From Leptospira langatensis (GTDB taxonomy: Bacteria; Spirochaetota; Leptospiria; Leptospirales; Leptospiraceae): 64,000 bases of DNA. The notes under the pieces were generated by a model. That model was not told the DNA's origin. It made no database searches and worked only from the letters and a program-made list of their open reading frames with translations. Position numbers and translations under genes: made by a program. Location of the stretch: contig NZ_RQER01000011.1 in NCBI RefSeq assembly GCF_004770615.1, forward strand, positions 124,001 to 188,000. Reading direction: 5' to 3'. The stretch's first letter is position 1. Each line of letters starts with the position of its first letter. This document shows positions 43,374-51,861 of the stretch, piece after piece.

Positions 43374-43717
43374 GATCTTGTTTTAAAGGATTTTAAGAGG
43401 CTCATTACCATCATTCCTAAGATCGGAACAAGAGGCAAATAGAGAAGGGGAGAAAGCCATCTCCAACCTCTTAAGGAATGGGAAAGCCTTCTCACCGCAA
43501 AGAATCCCGGGTATCTCATATTTCCCAATACATACTGCACATTGCCTTGAGCGACGGACGGATCTAGGCCTGGATGGATGGCTTTTAATTCTTCTGTAGA
43601 AAGATTACGAAAACTTAAAAAACGGATCTCTTGGTCCATGGATCTTTGGGATAATTTTAATGCCAGATCCGTGCAGAAAGAACAGTCGCCATCGTATAGA
43701 AAGACATTTTGTTTCAT
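43370..43717 (-). CDS. DCC-family protein (DUF393), second copy
   Basis: The 115-residue protein carries the DCC signature [16 protein letters not shown] at residues 7-22. Unlike the copy at 9935-10348, it has a hydrophobic C-terminal segment ([21 protein letters not shown]) that may anchor it in the membrane. Function is unknown; the CxxC suggests redox chemistry. The start overlaps the end of the upstream N-acetylglutamate synthase-like gene by 4 bases, so it is the last gene of that operon. Confidence 0.82.
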   Translation of the reverse strand: MKQNVFLYDGDCSFCTDLALKLSQRSMDQEIRFLSFRNLSTEELKAIHPGLDPSVAQGNVQYVLGNMRYPGFFAVRRLSHSLRGWRWLSPLLYLPLVPILGMMVMSLLKSFKTRS

Positions 43718-44898
43718 AGAGAAGGATTGCTTTGTTTCTTTGGTTCCAGATCTTCCGGAAGATTTCTGAGGAAATCGCAGACTGCCGGGATCTCTTTTTC
43801 CTTTAGACCGATCCAGAAATAGATCCAGATGCCTTCTTTTTGGAGACCGCTACATTCTTTCGCATACCATTTGGAGATCGTGTTCTCTGATCTCGCTCTC
43901 CAGAAAAGGACCGGGGCCTTTTTTCTCATCTCGTCCCAGATGTCCCTTCCTACGCCTTCTCCTCTGGCAATTTCGTTCACTGCAAATTTAGAAAGGAAAG
44001 TGCCCCAAGGAGTATTTTGCAAGAGAGCACAGCCTTTATATTCGGACTCTAATACGATCCCGGAGAATTCCCTTTCCCAGAATCCGGACTTTAGTCCTCT
44101 ACCAAAAGAATCCTCGATCAAATGATTGAGCCTTGCATGATCCAATTTTGCAAAGTTGGAATGATACTCTATCTTGTTCTTCTTTCTGACTAGAGTCCCA
44201 CTTCCTTTGATCGTGAATAATTCCTTTAGCAAGCCGGGAGCGGAAGTGATCGCGATCTGTAGATTCGGATCTCCGGAAAAAGAGAAGATCTTTTTGCATT
44301 CTTGGAAGAGTTCCTCGTCTTCTCGGATCAGCTTTTCTTCGGATTCGAAATCCAGAATAGAAATTTTATGATCTTCTAATGTATATAATCCGCTTCTTGT
44401 GGTGAGTAGGATCAGTTTCTTTGTCTTGAGTTCCTTGCAAAGATTTCCAAGATAAGGATAGATGTCCGTTCCTCCTTGGTCCGTAACGAATACGGGGATC
44501 TTCTTTTCTTTGAGAGAAGATTGGACGGATTCCAAGGCTTGGCTTGGATTACGGAACCATTTTGCCGGAAGATTTCTGGAACCAGGGAGACTTTCTTCCT
44601 CCGTCATGGAATCCTTGATGGACTCTAAGCTGATCTTAGAAGAAGGGGAGCGATAGAATAAGTTCGCATAGGATACCCCGTCCTTCTCCAAGACAACGAC
44701 CGGGAATAGTTGCAATTTTTGTAATAGCTTTAGATTGTGTAGGAATGCTTCGGCAGATTCGGTTAATGTCTCAGAACTCGCATGAATGACCGCAAACTTT
44801 TCCGGTTCTAAGGACCGGAAAAGTTTCAAGAACTGGAAGCTATCCTTGGAATTCTCGGTAACTTCTAGGAGTTTGAGGAGGATCTCCTGGTGATTCAT
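43714..44898 (-). CDS. N-acetylglutamate synthase-like protein (kinase-like domain plus DUF619)
   Basis: The N-terminal 230 residues resemble an amino-acid-kinase fold ([26 protein letters not shown] and [14 protein letters not shown]). The C-terminal 150 residues are a GNAT domain of the DUF619 type, shown by [20 protein letters not shown] and [21 protein letters not shown]. Animal-type and some bacterial N-acetylglutamate synthases share this architecture. The reaction would acetylate glutamate with acetyl-CoA at the first step of arginine synthesis. Whether the kinase-like domain still has activity is doubtful. Its start lies 18 bases after the methyltransferase gene. Confidence 0.72.
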   Translation of the reverse strand: MNHQEILLKLLEVTENSKDSFQFLKLFRSLEPEKFAVIHASSETLTESAEAFLHNLKLLQKLQLFPVVVLEKDGVSYANLFYRSPSSKISLESIKDSMTEEESLPGSRNLPAKWFRNPSQALESVQSSLKEKKIPVFVTDQGGTDIYPYLGNLCKELKTKKLILLTTRSGLYTLEDHKISILDFESEEKLIREDEELFQECKKIFSFSGDPNLQIAITSAPGLLKELFTIKGSGTLVRKKNKIEYHSNFAKLDHARLNHLIEDSFGRGLKSGFWEREFSGIVLESEYKGCALLQNTPWGTFLSKFAVNEIARGEGVGRDIWDEMRKKAPVLFWRARSENTISKWYAKECSGLQKEGIWIYFWIGLKEKEIPAVCDFLRNLPEDLEPKKQSNPSL

Positions 44899-44916
44899 CT
44901 CTCACGGGATCTTGCT

Positions 44917-47088
44917 TTAGTCGATCTGGTAGGCAACCAATTTTCCTTTCAACTTGGCTATCGTAACAGACTGTTCTTTGTCAGCCTTTAGTTTCAGATA
45001 ACCTAAGAGGGAAGGATCTCCTGCCACCATAGAGATATAGGATCCTGGAAAGTTCTCCTTTAAGGACTTTCCCCAACTTGCATAGAGTTCGGAGGCGGAT
45101 TCCCGATCTCCAATCCTTACTCCATAAGGAGGATTGGTTACGATCTTACCTTGTTTGAACTCGAAATCTTCCGCAGGTTCTTCTGCGGAAGCAACGGTCC
45201 ATTGGATCAGATCCGCGACTCCCGCTTCCTTCGCATTCTTTTTGGCAAGAGCGATGGCCTCTTCGGAGATATCGGAGCCGAATAGCAATACTTCTCCCTT
45301 GGATTCCCATTCTTCCTTTGCCTTGCAAGGTCCGAATAGGCGGGTGAATATGCTGGATCTGGAAAGGCTTTTGTAATTTACCCAGCCCCCGTTTCTCATT
45401 CGGAGCGCGGCTTCAATGAGAAGTGTTCCGGATCCGCAGAACGGATCATACAGCTTTTCTCCCACCTTCCAGCCGGAGAAACGGAGAAGTGCCTGGGCCA
45501 AAGTCTCTCTGAGAGGAGCCTCTCCGCCTTCTCTTCCATGTCCTCTTCTTTGTAAAGGTTGAGGATGAAGTGCGAGGAACAATTTTACGTGATCGGTACG
45601 GGAACGAAGATAGAACAATACTTCAGGTTCTTCTCTATCTGCTTCAGGAAGTTCCAAACCTTGGGCCCTAAAGCGATCGAAGATCGCGTCCTTGAGTCTG
45701 TATGTCGCGTAACGTGAATCGGTTAGATTATCCTTGGTGGTCGCGTCTATCCTGAACTTTGTCTTAGGAGAGAGAAGCTTCTCGAAAGGGAACATAGCTG
45801 CGACTTCGTAGAGATCGTCCGGACCCTGTATATCCTTCCAAGAGGAAAGTTCGAAGCTGATCCCGGATGCGATCCCGGAGCTTAGGCAAAAATCCCTTAC
45901 CTTCTTGGCAGGGCCTTTGAAGAACACGCCGCCTCTGTTTTCGGAAACGAGTTCTAAGCCTGCCTCTTTTACTTCTTCTGCAAGTAGGAAGGAAAGTCCG
46001 TCCCCGCAGGAAGCGTGGAACATCAGAGCTTCCGGTCTATCGAATTCGCTTAAGGATAATTTAGCAGACTGCCAGCCGGCGCGAATTCCTTCTCTATGCG
46101 AATCTTCTTCATATCGATTTGAATAAGATTCTCTTTCAAAGCCAGGCTTTCCTTTCGGACGGAAAGGTTTTCCTTCTCCGCGTGGAGAGCGCCCAGAAAA
46201 TTCTCCGTTCCCTCTTGGTCCTTTTCGTTCTCTAGAAAAGGAAGAGTGTTCTCTGTCAGAGGAATAAGGTCTTCTTTCTCGAGATCCACCTTCGCGAGAA
46301 GTGAAAGGTTTTCTTTCATCCGACCTTCCTTCACGAGAAGTGAAAGGTTTTCTGTCCTCGGATCTTCCTTCGCGGGAAGAATAAGGTCTTCGATCGTCGG
46401 ATCTACCTTCTCTGGAGGAGAATGGTTTTCTGTTTCCTTGGTCTTTATCAGTGCGAGATGAATACGGCTTTCTTTCTCCGCGATCGAAGTCGCGTCTCGG
46501 TTTTCGCTCTTCGGAACTTCCGGACCCATTTTTATCTCGGTATGGTCTTCTTGGTTCGGAAGAATCGGATCTTCTATTTCCGCGGCCTTGTTCTCTGTCG
46601 TTGCCGCGATCGTAATCTCTGCGAGGTTTTCTCTCGTCTCGATCGAAGTCTTTTCTGGGCTTTCGTTCTCTCGAGCTATCTTGTTCGTTCTTATCTCGGA
46701 ACGGTCTTCTAGTTTCGGAACCTTCTTGTTCGTTCCTTTTTTGGTATGGTCTTCTTGGTTCGGAAGAATCGGATCTTCTGTTTCCGCGGCCTTGTTCTCT
46801 GTCGTTGCCACGATCATATTCCCTTCTCGGTTTTCTTTCTGCACGAGAAGAAGAGTCCTTATCATCTCTCGTTCTATAGGGAGAAGGTCTGCCGGAATCG
46901 TTTCCGGAGCGGTATGGTTTGCGATTCCCTTCTTCCTTAGGACGTCTGGAAGAATAAGAGTCGTTGTCCTCTCCACCAGGAGAGCGTTTTGGTCTTTGCG
47001 GTTTAGAGAAGGATGAGCCGGACTTGTTGCCGGACCCCTTCTTTCCTGGTCCGGAAGAAGGGGATTTCTTAAATGGTTTTTTGTTCAA
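44917..47088 (-). CDS. THUMP/RlmL-like RNA guanine-N2-methyltransferase with long repeat-rich N-terminal tail
   Basis: Residues 1-345 are low complexity, rich in Arg, Ser, Asp, Glu and Gly, with 13-residue repeats of the type SREGRS(D/E)(D/E)R(R/K)P. From about residue 355 the THUMP and UPF0020 methyltransferase domains follow: ALMFHASCGDGLSFLLAEEV, PFCGSGTLLIEAAL and the active-site TNPPYGVRIG. It should methylate the exocyclic N2 of a guanine in 23S rRNA (RlmL/K-like). The tail, almost half the protein, is probably disordered and may bind RNA. It begins 4 bases after the bacterioferritin stop. Confidence 0.85.
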   Translation of the reverse strand: MNKKPFKKSPSSGPGKKGSGNKSGSSFSKPQRPKRSPGGEDNDSYSSRRPKEEGNRKPYRSGNDSGRPSPYRTRDDKDSSSRAERKPRREYDRGNDREQGRGNRRSDSSEPRRPYQKRNEQEGSETRRPFRDKNEQDSSRERKPRKDFDRDERKPRRDYDRGNDREQGRGNRRSDSSEPRRPYRDKNGSGSSEERKPRRDFDRGERKPYSSRTDKDQGNRKPFSSREGRSDDRRPYSSREGRSEDRKPFTSREGRSDERKPFTSREGGSRERRPYSSDREHSSFSRERKGPRGNGEFSGRSPRGEGKPFRPKGKPGFERESYSNRYEEDSHREGIRAGWQSAKLSLSEFDRPEALMFHASCGDGLSFLLAEEVKEAGLELVSENRGGVFFKGPAKKVRDFCLSSGIASGISFELSSWKDIQGPDDLYEVAAMFPFEKLLSPKTKFRIDATTKDNLTDSRYATYRLKDAIFDRFRAQGLELPEADREEPEVLFYLRSRTDHVKLFLALHPQPLQRRGHGREGGEAPLRETLAQALLRFSGWKVGEKLYDPFCGSGTLLIEAALRMRNGGWVNYKSLSRSSIFTRLFGPCKAKEEWESKGEVLLFGSDISEEAIALAKKNAKEAGVADLIQWTVASAEEPAEDFEFKQGKIVTNPPYGVRIGDRESASELYASWGKSLKENFPGSYISMVAGDPSLLGYLKLKADKEQSVTIAKLKGKLVAYQID
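46255..46440 (-). repeat. Tandem 39-bp coding repeats (13 residues each)
   Basis: At least four consecutive units of SREGRS-type sequence are encoded. The DNA string CGAGAAGTGAAAGGTTTTCT recurs at 46295 and 46334, 39 bases apart. In-frame units can expand or shrink without a frameshift. Confidence 0.75.
46541..46814 (-). repeat. Two near-identical direct repeats of about 70 bp, 204 bp apart
   Basis: Sequence from 46541 to about 46610 recurs from 46745 with few differences. The period of 204 bases is 68 codons, so the RGNDREQGRGNRRSDSSEPR stretch is duplicated in frame. It lies within the N-terminal tail of the RNA methyltransferase gene. Confidence 0.75.
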
Positions 47089-47091
47089 TGT

Positions 47092-47559
47092 CTAGGAAAG
47101 TTGTTGGGCCAAATAGTTTTGGACGCCTATGGTTTTGATGATCTCTAGCTGGGCCTCGAGCCAGTCGATATGCTCCTCCTCGGAAACGAGGATCTTCTCG
47201 AGCAATTCACGTGTGCCGTTGTCTTTGTTTCTGGTCGCGATCTCTATGCCGCGATTCAGACGTTCCACTGCGAGGTACTCCACCTCCAAGTCGTTCTTGA
47301 AGATGCTCTCTGTGTCCTTGCCGACATTGATCTTCATGTATCTTTGAAGATCGGGAACTCCGTCTAAGAAGAGAATGCGCTCTATGACTTGGTCTGCGTG
47401 GTTCATCTCTTCGATAGATTCTTTTTTCATATAACTCGCGAGCTTGTCGTAGCCCCAGTTCTTATTCATCTTTGCGTGAATAAAATACTGATTGATAGCG
47501 GTTAATTCGGCGGAGAGTACTTCCGCTAAGATTTCGAGGACTTCTTGGTTACCTTTCAC
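47092..47559 (-). CDS. bfr: Bacterioferritin
   Basis: From the GTG at 47559 (ribosome site AGGAGAAACGAC) the numbering equals E. coli Bfr: ferroxidase Glu18, Glu51 and His54, plus Tyr25 and the heme ligand Met52 (EEMNHAD). The distal Glu/His (EEEHIDWLE) is also present. All iron-oxidising residues are retained, so it should store iron as a 24-mer with heme between subunits. An upstream ATG at 47583 would add eight residues and misalign the family start. It heads a four-gene minus-strand operon. Confidence 0.93.
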   Translation of the reverse strand: MKGNQEVLEILAEVLSAELTAINQYFIHAKMNKNWGYDKLASYMKKESIEEMNHADQVIERILFLDGVPDLQRYMKINVGKDTESIFKNDLEVEYLAVERLNRGIEIATRNKDNGTRELLEKILVSEEEHIDWLEAQLEIIKTIGVQNYLAQQLS

Positions 47560-47683
47560 GTCGTTTCTCCTACCTGAGATCACTATAAACGAGAGTGCCT
47601 ATTTTGAAAAGCGAGTTTCTAAAATTCAATCCATTCTCATTCCTATTTTTGACTTTGCCCGAAATTCCAAAATGAAAACTTAG

Positions 47684-48814
47684 TTGGATATGACCTTGGC
47701 CTATGTGCTGGACTCTCATTTGAGTAAGTTCGGTAAGACTGAATTTGACTATCAGTCGCTCTCGTATGAGACTGCGAATCATTTACTTAAAAGGAATCCA
47801 GAGTTTCGTCCAGAGTTCTTGGTCTTTGCCTCCATGGCGCCTGAACGTTATACGGGAGAGACTTTTCTTCCGGCAAAGATCAAGGAGGATCTGGGCCTCC
47901 CTTCCATATTTGCAATTCGTTCCGAGACGGCCTCTTCCAGCGGCGCCTCCGCCTTGCACCTTGCAAGAATCTTGATATTGTCCGGCAAGTTCCAAAGAGG
48001 ACTCGTTCTTGCCACAGAGGTCATGAGTAAGCTCCCAAGAGAGGAAAATAATCTCTTACTTGGTTCGGTGCTTTCTTCCCAACAGAGATCCTTGGCCATG
48101 TCCATGGCGCAAGGAGGGGCGCTGACTGCAACAAGATACTTAAAGGATTTTGGATATACCAGAAAGGATCTTTTTCGTTTATCAAAAAAGTTGCATGATA
48201 ACGGTCTTGCGAACCCAATCGCTCATATTCAAAAAAACTTAAGCGAAGAGGAATATTTTTCCTCTCCTATGTTCTCCAGTCCATTCTGTTTATATGATAT
48301 TTCTCCTCTCTCGGACGGAGCTTGCGCTGTACTCGTGGAGTCGGATCCTTCTCGCTTGCAGAAGGGAAAACGAAAAATATCCATTTCTGGGACGGGCTTC
48401 GGGCTTGGGCAAGTGAATGGGACTCCGGGGGCTTTACGTTTTCCCGCATCGAAGCTCGCCTTCCAGCAAGCCTACCAGGAATCCGGAAAGACCGCTAAGG
48501 ATATCCAAGTCGCTGAGTTGCACGATGCGTTCACCATCTTCGAGATCATTGCGGCAGAAGATGCAGGCCTTTTTGAAAGCGGAAAGGCACTAGCAGCAGT
48601 AACGGAAGGGATCACAGACAAGAGGGGAAGGCTTCCTATCAATCCTTCCGGAGGTTTGAAAACCAGAGGACATCCGGTAGGAGTTTCCGGTCTCGCACAA
48701 GTTGCTGAGCTTAGCAATTATTTACAATCGAATTCTGCAAATACGGCACTCGCTCTTTCCATCGGAGGATTGGGTGTGAATAACTTTGCTACGATCCTGG
48801 AGGCGAAGGACTGA
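47684..48814 (+). CDS. Thiolase-superfamily protein lacking catalytic Cys residues
   Basis: The fold is clear from family blocks: the helix ETASSSGASALHLARILIL, LHDAFTIFEIIAAEDAGL, GGLKTRGHPVGVSG and SIGGLGVNN. At the three positions where SCP2-type thiolases have Cys, this protein has Ser84 (acyl-Cys), Ala282 (HDCF becomes HDAF) and Ser359 (C-terminal Cys). His330 in GHP is kept. It probably cannot form an acyl-enzyme and may bind acyl-CoA or lipid instead. The start is TTG 47684 or ATG 47690. It precedes a heptosyltransferase by 2 bases, likely one operon. Confidence 0.82.
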   Translation: MDMTLAYVLDSHLSKFGKTEFDYQSLSYETANHLLKRNPEFRPEFLVFASMAPERYTGETFLPAKIKEDLGLPSIFAIRSETASSSGASALHLARILILSGKFQRGLVLATEVMSKLPREENNLLLGSVLSSQQRSLAMSMAQGGALTATRYLKDFGYTRKDLFRLSKKLHDNGLANPIAHIQKNLSEEEYFSSPMFSSPFCLYDISPLSDGACAVLVESDPSRLQKGKRKISISGTGFGLGQVNGTPGALRFPASKLAFQQAYQESGKTAKDIQVAELHDAFTIFEIIAAEDAGLFESGKALAAVTEGITDKRGRLPINPSGGLKTRGHPVGVSGLAQVAELSNYLQSNSANTALALSIGGLGVNNFATILEAKD

Positions 48815-48816
48815 TT

Positions 48817-49839
48817 ATGAAAGAGAATATCCTTGTCATACAAACTGCCTTTCTGGGAGATCTCATTCTTACTACTCCATTGTTCCGGGAGATCAAGAAG
48901 AAGTTCCCAGACTCCAAGATGACAGTGATCGTGAACAAGGGAACGGAAGCTGTACTCGAAGCAAATCCGTGGATCGATGAGATCATTCCTTTGGACAAGA
49001 AGCAGATCAAATCCTCTCTCTTCGGATTTTGGAATTTCTGCCAAGCGATCCGAAAACGAAAATTTACTCTTTGCATCAGTCCTCATTTTTCTTTTCGATC
49101 TTCCATCATTGCCTGGAGAAGTGGAGCCAAGAAAAGGATCGGATACAAGAGCGCCGGGTTTTCCTTCTTGTTGAACGATAGAAAGCCGAGACCATTACTC
49201 GGTCCTCATGAAGTGGATAAACTTCTTTCCCTTCTCTATACGGAAGAAGAAAGAAAGAAGATCTCCCGAAGACCGGAGCTGTTTTGGAAACCCGAATCGG
49301 TTATAGGCATCCAAGCGGAAATGAAGAAGCACGGCTTGGAGAAGGGAAACTTCATCCTTGTATCTCCTTCTTCTGTCTGGGAAACAAAACGTATGCCCGC
49401 CGAGAAGTTTCGGACCGTAGCCGAGGGACTTGCCGAGAAGACGGGATTCAAGATCGTTCTCACCGGAGGCAAGGGAGACATTCCTCTTTGCGAAGAAGTA
49501 GGAAAAGGATTCGGTATCAATCTGGCTGGAAAGACCAGTCTTCCGGAGATGAGTTATTTGATGAGCCAGGCGGCGCTTCTTGTGACCAACGATTCTTCTC
49601 CCATTCATTTTGCCTCCGCCTTTAATATTCCCACCTTAGCCGCGTTTGGGGCCACCATTCCCGCCTTCGGTTACACTCCGCTTGCGGATAAAATATTTAT
49701 TTCCGAGATATACGGACTAGACTGCCGTCCTTGTGGGATCCATGGGGGAAGGGTTTGTCCCAAGGGACATTTTCGTTGTATGTTAGAGCAGGATACGGAT
49801 GCTATGATCCGAGAGGCGCTCCGTCTAATAAAAGGATAA
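48817..49839 (+). CDS. Glycosyltransferase family 9 (ADP-heptose:LPS heptosyltransferase-like)
   Basis: GT9 features are seen: QTAFLGDLILTTPLFREIKK at the N terminus, the acceptor region KRIGYKSAGFSF, and the donor-binding domain with GNFILVSPSSVWETKRMPAE, TGGKGDIPLCEEV and LLVTNDSSPIHFASAFN. The Cys-rich end (LDCRPCGIHGGRVCPKGHFRC) is frequent in WaaF-type enzymes. It transfers heptose to the LPS inner core at the cytoplasmic face of the membrane. It is followed by pepP after two bases, so translation may be coupled. Confidence 0.87.
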   Translation: MKENILVIQTAFLGDLILTTPLFREIKKKFPDSKMTVIVNKGTEAVLEANPWIDEIIPLDKKQIKSSLFGFWNFCQAIRKRKFTLCISPHFSFRSSIIAWRSGAKKRIGYKSAGFSFLLNDRKPRPLLGPHEVDKLLSLLYTEEERKKISRRPELFWKPESVIGIQAEMKKHGLEKGNFILVSPSSVWETKRMPAEKFRTVAEGLAEKTGFKIVLTGGKGDIPLCEEVGKGFGINLAGKTSLPEMSYLMSQAALLVTNDSSPIHFASAFNIPTLAAFGATIPAFGYTPLADKIFISEIYGLDCRPCGIHGGRVCPKGHFRCMLEQDTDAMIREALRLIKG

Positions 49840-49841
49840 AC

Positions 49842-51131
49842 ATGGACCAAAGTATTTTTCGCAAACGCATTCGTAATGTCCAAGATCATTTGAAGGAATC
49901 CGAAGTCCTTCTCGTATTCGCCGCTCCTCAGCGCATTCGGAACAGGGATGTAGAGTATAAGTTCCGACAAGACTCCGACTATTATTACCTCACAGGCATT
50001 GAAGAAGAAGACGGGATACTTGCGCTACGTCGCGATTACTCCACTCATTTTGCGCTTCCTAAAGACAAGGAAAGAGAGATCTGGACCGGCATTCGTCTCG
50101 GAAAGGAAGAGATCCAAAAAAGATTAGGATTGGATGAGAGTTTCTCTTTGGGGGAATGGGATGCAAAGATCTATGAAATACTCACCAATCAGTTCACCCT
50201 CTATCATTTTTTCGGAAAAGATAAGGAGAGGGATGCAAAACTACTGGAGTTGATCAGCTCCTTGAATCTCAGACTGAGAGAAGGAAAATTCGGGCCTCAG
50301 AGATGGGAGATCCCGAACTTCTTGCATGAGATGAGAATGTTCAAGACTCCGGAAGAGGTTGAGAAGCTAAAAGAGTCTTCTCGTATTACTGCTCTCGGTC
50401 ATGAAAGATTGTTCAGGGAAACAAGAGTGGGCATGTATGAATTCGAACTGGAGTCCATTCTGGAATCCGAATATTTGAAACATGGTGCCTGGGGTGGAGG
50501 CTATGGACATATAGTCGCTGCCGGAAAGAACGCTACCATTTTGCACTATACAACCAACCGAGCCAAGATCGGAGAGAATGAGGCGATCCTGGTGGATAGC
50601 GGTGCAGAAAAGGATTATTATACCGCAGACGTTACTCGGGTCTTTCCTTCCGGAAAGAAATTCACGCCGGAACAAAAGACGATCTACCAACTCGTACTCG
50701 ATGTGCAGAAGAAAGCGATTGCGGAATCAAAGGCAGGAGTGGAGTTCAATTCCGTTCATGAGAAGACCATTCACAATCTGGTGCTTGGCCTTTTGGATCT
50801 AGGTTTACTGAAAGGAAGCGCTTCGGATATCATAGAGAAGGGCGAATATCGCAAGTTCTACATGCATAGGACAGGACATTATTTGGGAATGGATGTGCAT
50901 GACGTAGGAAGATACTTCGAGAACGGAAGAAGTAAGCCGATGAAGGATGGACTTGTGGTCACGGTTGAGCCCGGACTGTACTTTGATCCGACGGATGAAT
51001 CTATTCCCGCTGCATTTCGTGGGATAGGGGTTCGGATCGAGGACGATATTCTAGTGAACGGGGATTCTCCGATCGTTCTGACTTCCATGATCGCTAAGGA
51101 AGTGGACGAGATCGAAGCGATGAGAGGTTAG
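49842..51131 (+). CDS. pepP: Xaa-Pro aminopeptidase (M24)
   Basis: The 429-residue protein has an N-terminal creatinase-like domain (DSDYYYLTGIEEEDGILAL) and a pita-bread M24 domain with all metal ligands: Asp in LVDSGAEKDYYTADVTR (two), His in RTGHYLGMDVHD, Glu in VTVEPGLYFD and Glu in VRIEDDILV. It removes an N-terminal residue before Pro using two Mn2+ and is cytoplasmic. ATG 49842 has an AAAGGA site; the frame is open 37 codons further upstream inside the heptosyltransferase gene. Confidence 0.93.
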   Translation: MDQSIFRKRIRNVQDHLKESEVLLVFAAPQRIRNRDVEYKFRQDSDYYYLTGIEEEDGILALRRDYSTHFALPKDKEREIWTGIRLGKEEIQKRLGLDESFSLGEWDAKIYEILTNQFTLYHFFGKDKERDAKLLELISSLNLRLREGKFGPQRWEIPNFLHEMRMFKTPEEVEKLKESSRITALGHERLFRETRVGMYEFELESILESEYLKHGAWGGGYGHIVAAGKNATILHYTTNRAKIGENEAILVDSGAEKDYYTADVTRVFPSGKKFTPEQKTIYQLVLDVQKKAIAESKAGVEFNSVHEKTIHNLVLGLLDLGLLKGSASDIIEKGEYRKFYMHRTGHYLGMDVHDVGRYFENGRSKPMKDGLVVTVEPGLYFDPTDESIPAAFRGIGVRIEDDILVNGDSPIVLTSMIAKEVDEIEAMRG

Positions 51132-51274
51132 TTCTTTAGTTTATAAGGCGCTTTTCTAGGTTTGAGATGTTTCTATTCCATGATTCGCGGTTTCGAAGCG
51201 TTTCTTGAAATCGTGAAGTGCGCATTGTCTTGGATTAGCTGTCGAAATTGCTTTCCGTCTTAAGTCTCTAAAAT

Positions 51275-51310
51275 TTACGCGATAGATCCATTTGCCGCAG
51301 TATCGCGTAA
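51275..51310. promoter_or_regulatory. Inverted repeat TTACGCGATA-N16-TATCGCGTAA
   Basis: Both 10-base arms (51275-51284 and 51301-51310) are perfect reverse complements. They lie 90 bases before the small gene at 51400 in an otherwise empty 268-base stretch. Either an operator for a dimeric regulator or a hairpin in the leader fits. Confidence 0.5.
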
Positions 51311-51379
51311 TATTTGCAAAAATTTTAATATTCCATTCTCTTTCTGATTGAGAGAAGGAGTTCCTACCACTTCTATGCA

Positions 51380-51394
51380 CTCCGTAAAACGGAG
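51380..51394 (+). promoter_or_regulatory. Hairpin covering the Shine-Dalgarno of the small gene at 51400
   Basis: CTCCGT pairs with ACGGAG around AAA. The right arm contains GGAG of the GGAGG ribosome site (51391-51395), five bases before the ATG. Paired, it would reduce initiation. Confidence 0.45.
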
Positions 51395-51399
51395 GAAAT

Positions 51400-51861
51400 A
51401 TGAAAGAAGAGATCCAAACAAACGAAGAAACGGGGATGATCCAGATCGACTGGAGGATCCCACCAGAGGCGGAACAGGCCTGGAAGGATTCTATCCAAGC
51501 TTTCGGAGAACCAAGGAAAATACTCAAATACTTGGTAGGAAGTTTTCGACGAAGAAAACGCTTTGGAAAGATCTCCGCATTAAAATTCGATCAAGTAAGA
51601 GTTGGCGACTCGCGCAAAAGGATAAAGGTCTTAGGTTTCGATTATTGGGAGGCACAAAGCTTTGCGAGAGGATTCAATGTGTCCGTAAGTAGTTTCTTGT
51701 CTTCTATTCTATATGCGGAGTGGAAAGAGACTTTCGGATTCCGTTCTGACAAGATCAAGGCGGAATATCTAGAAGAGAAAAGCGAGGAAGAAAGAAACGC
51801 CGAGGAGAAGATCAAAGACTTCCCGGTGCAAAAGGGAAGTCTCTTGCCGAAAGGTGCCTAA
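51400..51861 (+). CDS. Hypothetical basic protein, possible DNA-binding
   Basis: This 153-residue protein is not recognised. It starts at ATG 51400 behind a strong GGAGG. The centre is strongly basic ([12 protein letters not shown]), and the segment [20 protein letters not shown] has the shape of the helical part of ribbon-helix-helix-like proteins. The C-terminal third is Glu/Lys-rich. A perfect 10-bp inverted repeat lies upstream, so autoregulation by this protein is a testable idea. It overlaps the convergent amidohydrolase gene by 4 bases. Confidence 0.5.
   Translation: MKEEIQTNEETGMIQIDWRIPPEAEQAWKDSIQAFGEPRKILKYLVGSFRRRKRFGKISALKFDQVRVGDSRKRIKVLGFDYWEAQSFARGFNVSVSSFLSSILYAEWKETFGFRSDKIKAEYLEEKSEEERNAEEKIKDFPVQKGSLLPKGA

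Noticed and set aside
46255..46440. CRISPR array
   Set aside because: The repeats are contiguous 39-bp coding units with no spacers, and no cas genes are in the window.
46050..47016. Long open frames on the plus strand opposite the methyltransferase tail (308 codons minus-strand alternative frame and 142 codons plus strand)
   Set aside because: They result from the biased, repeated coding sequence of the tail; the THUMP-methyltransferase frame is continuous and has the family domains.
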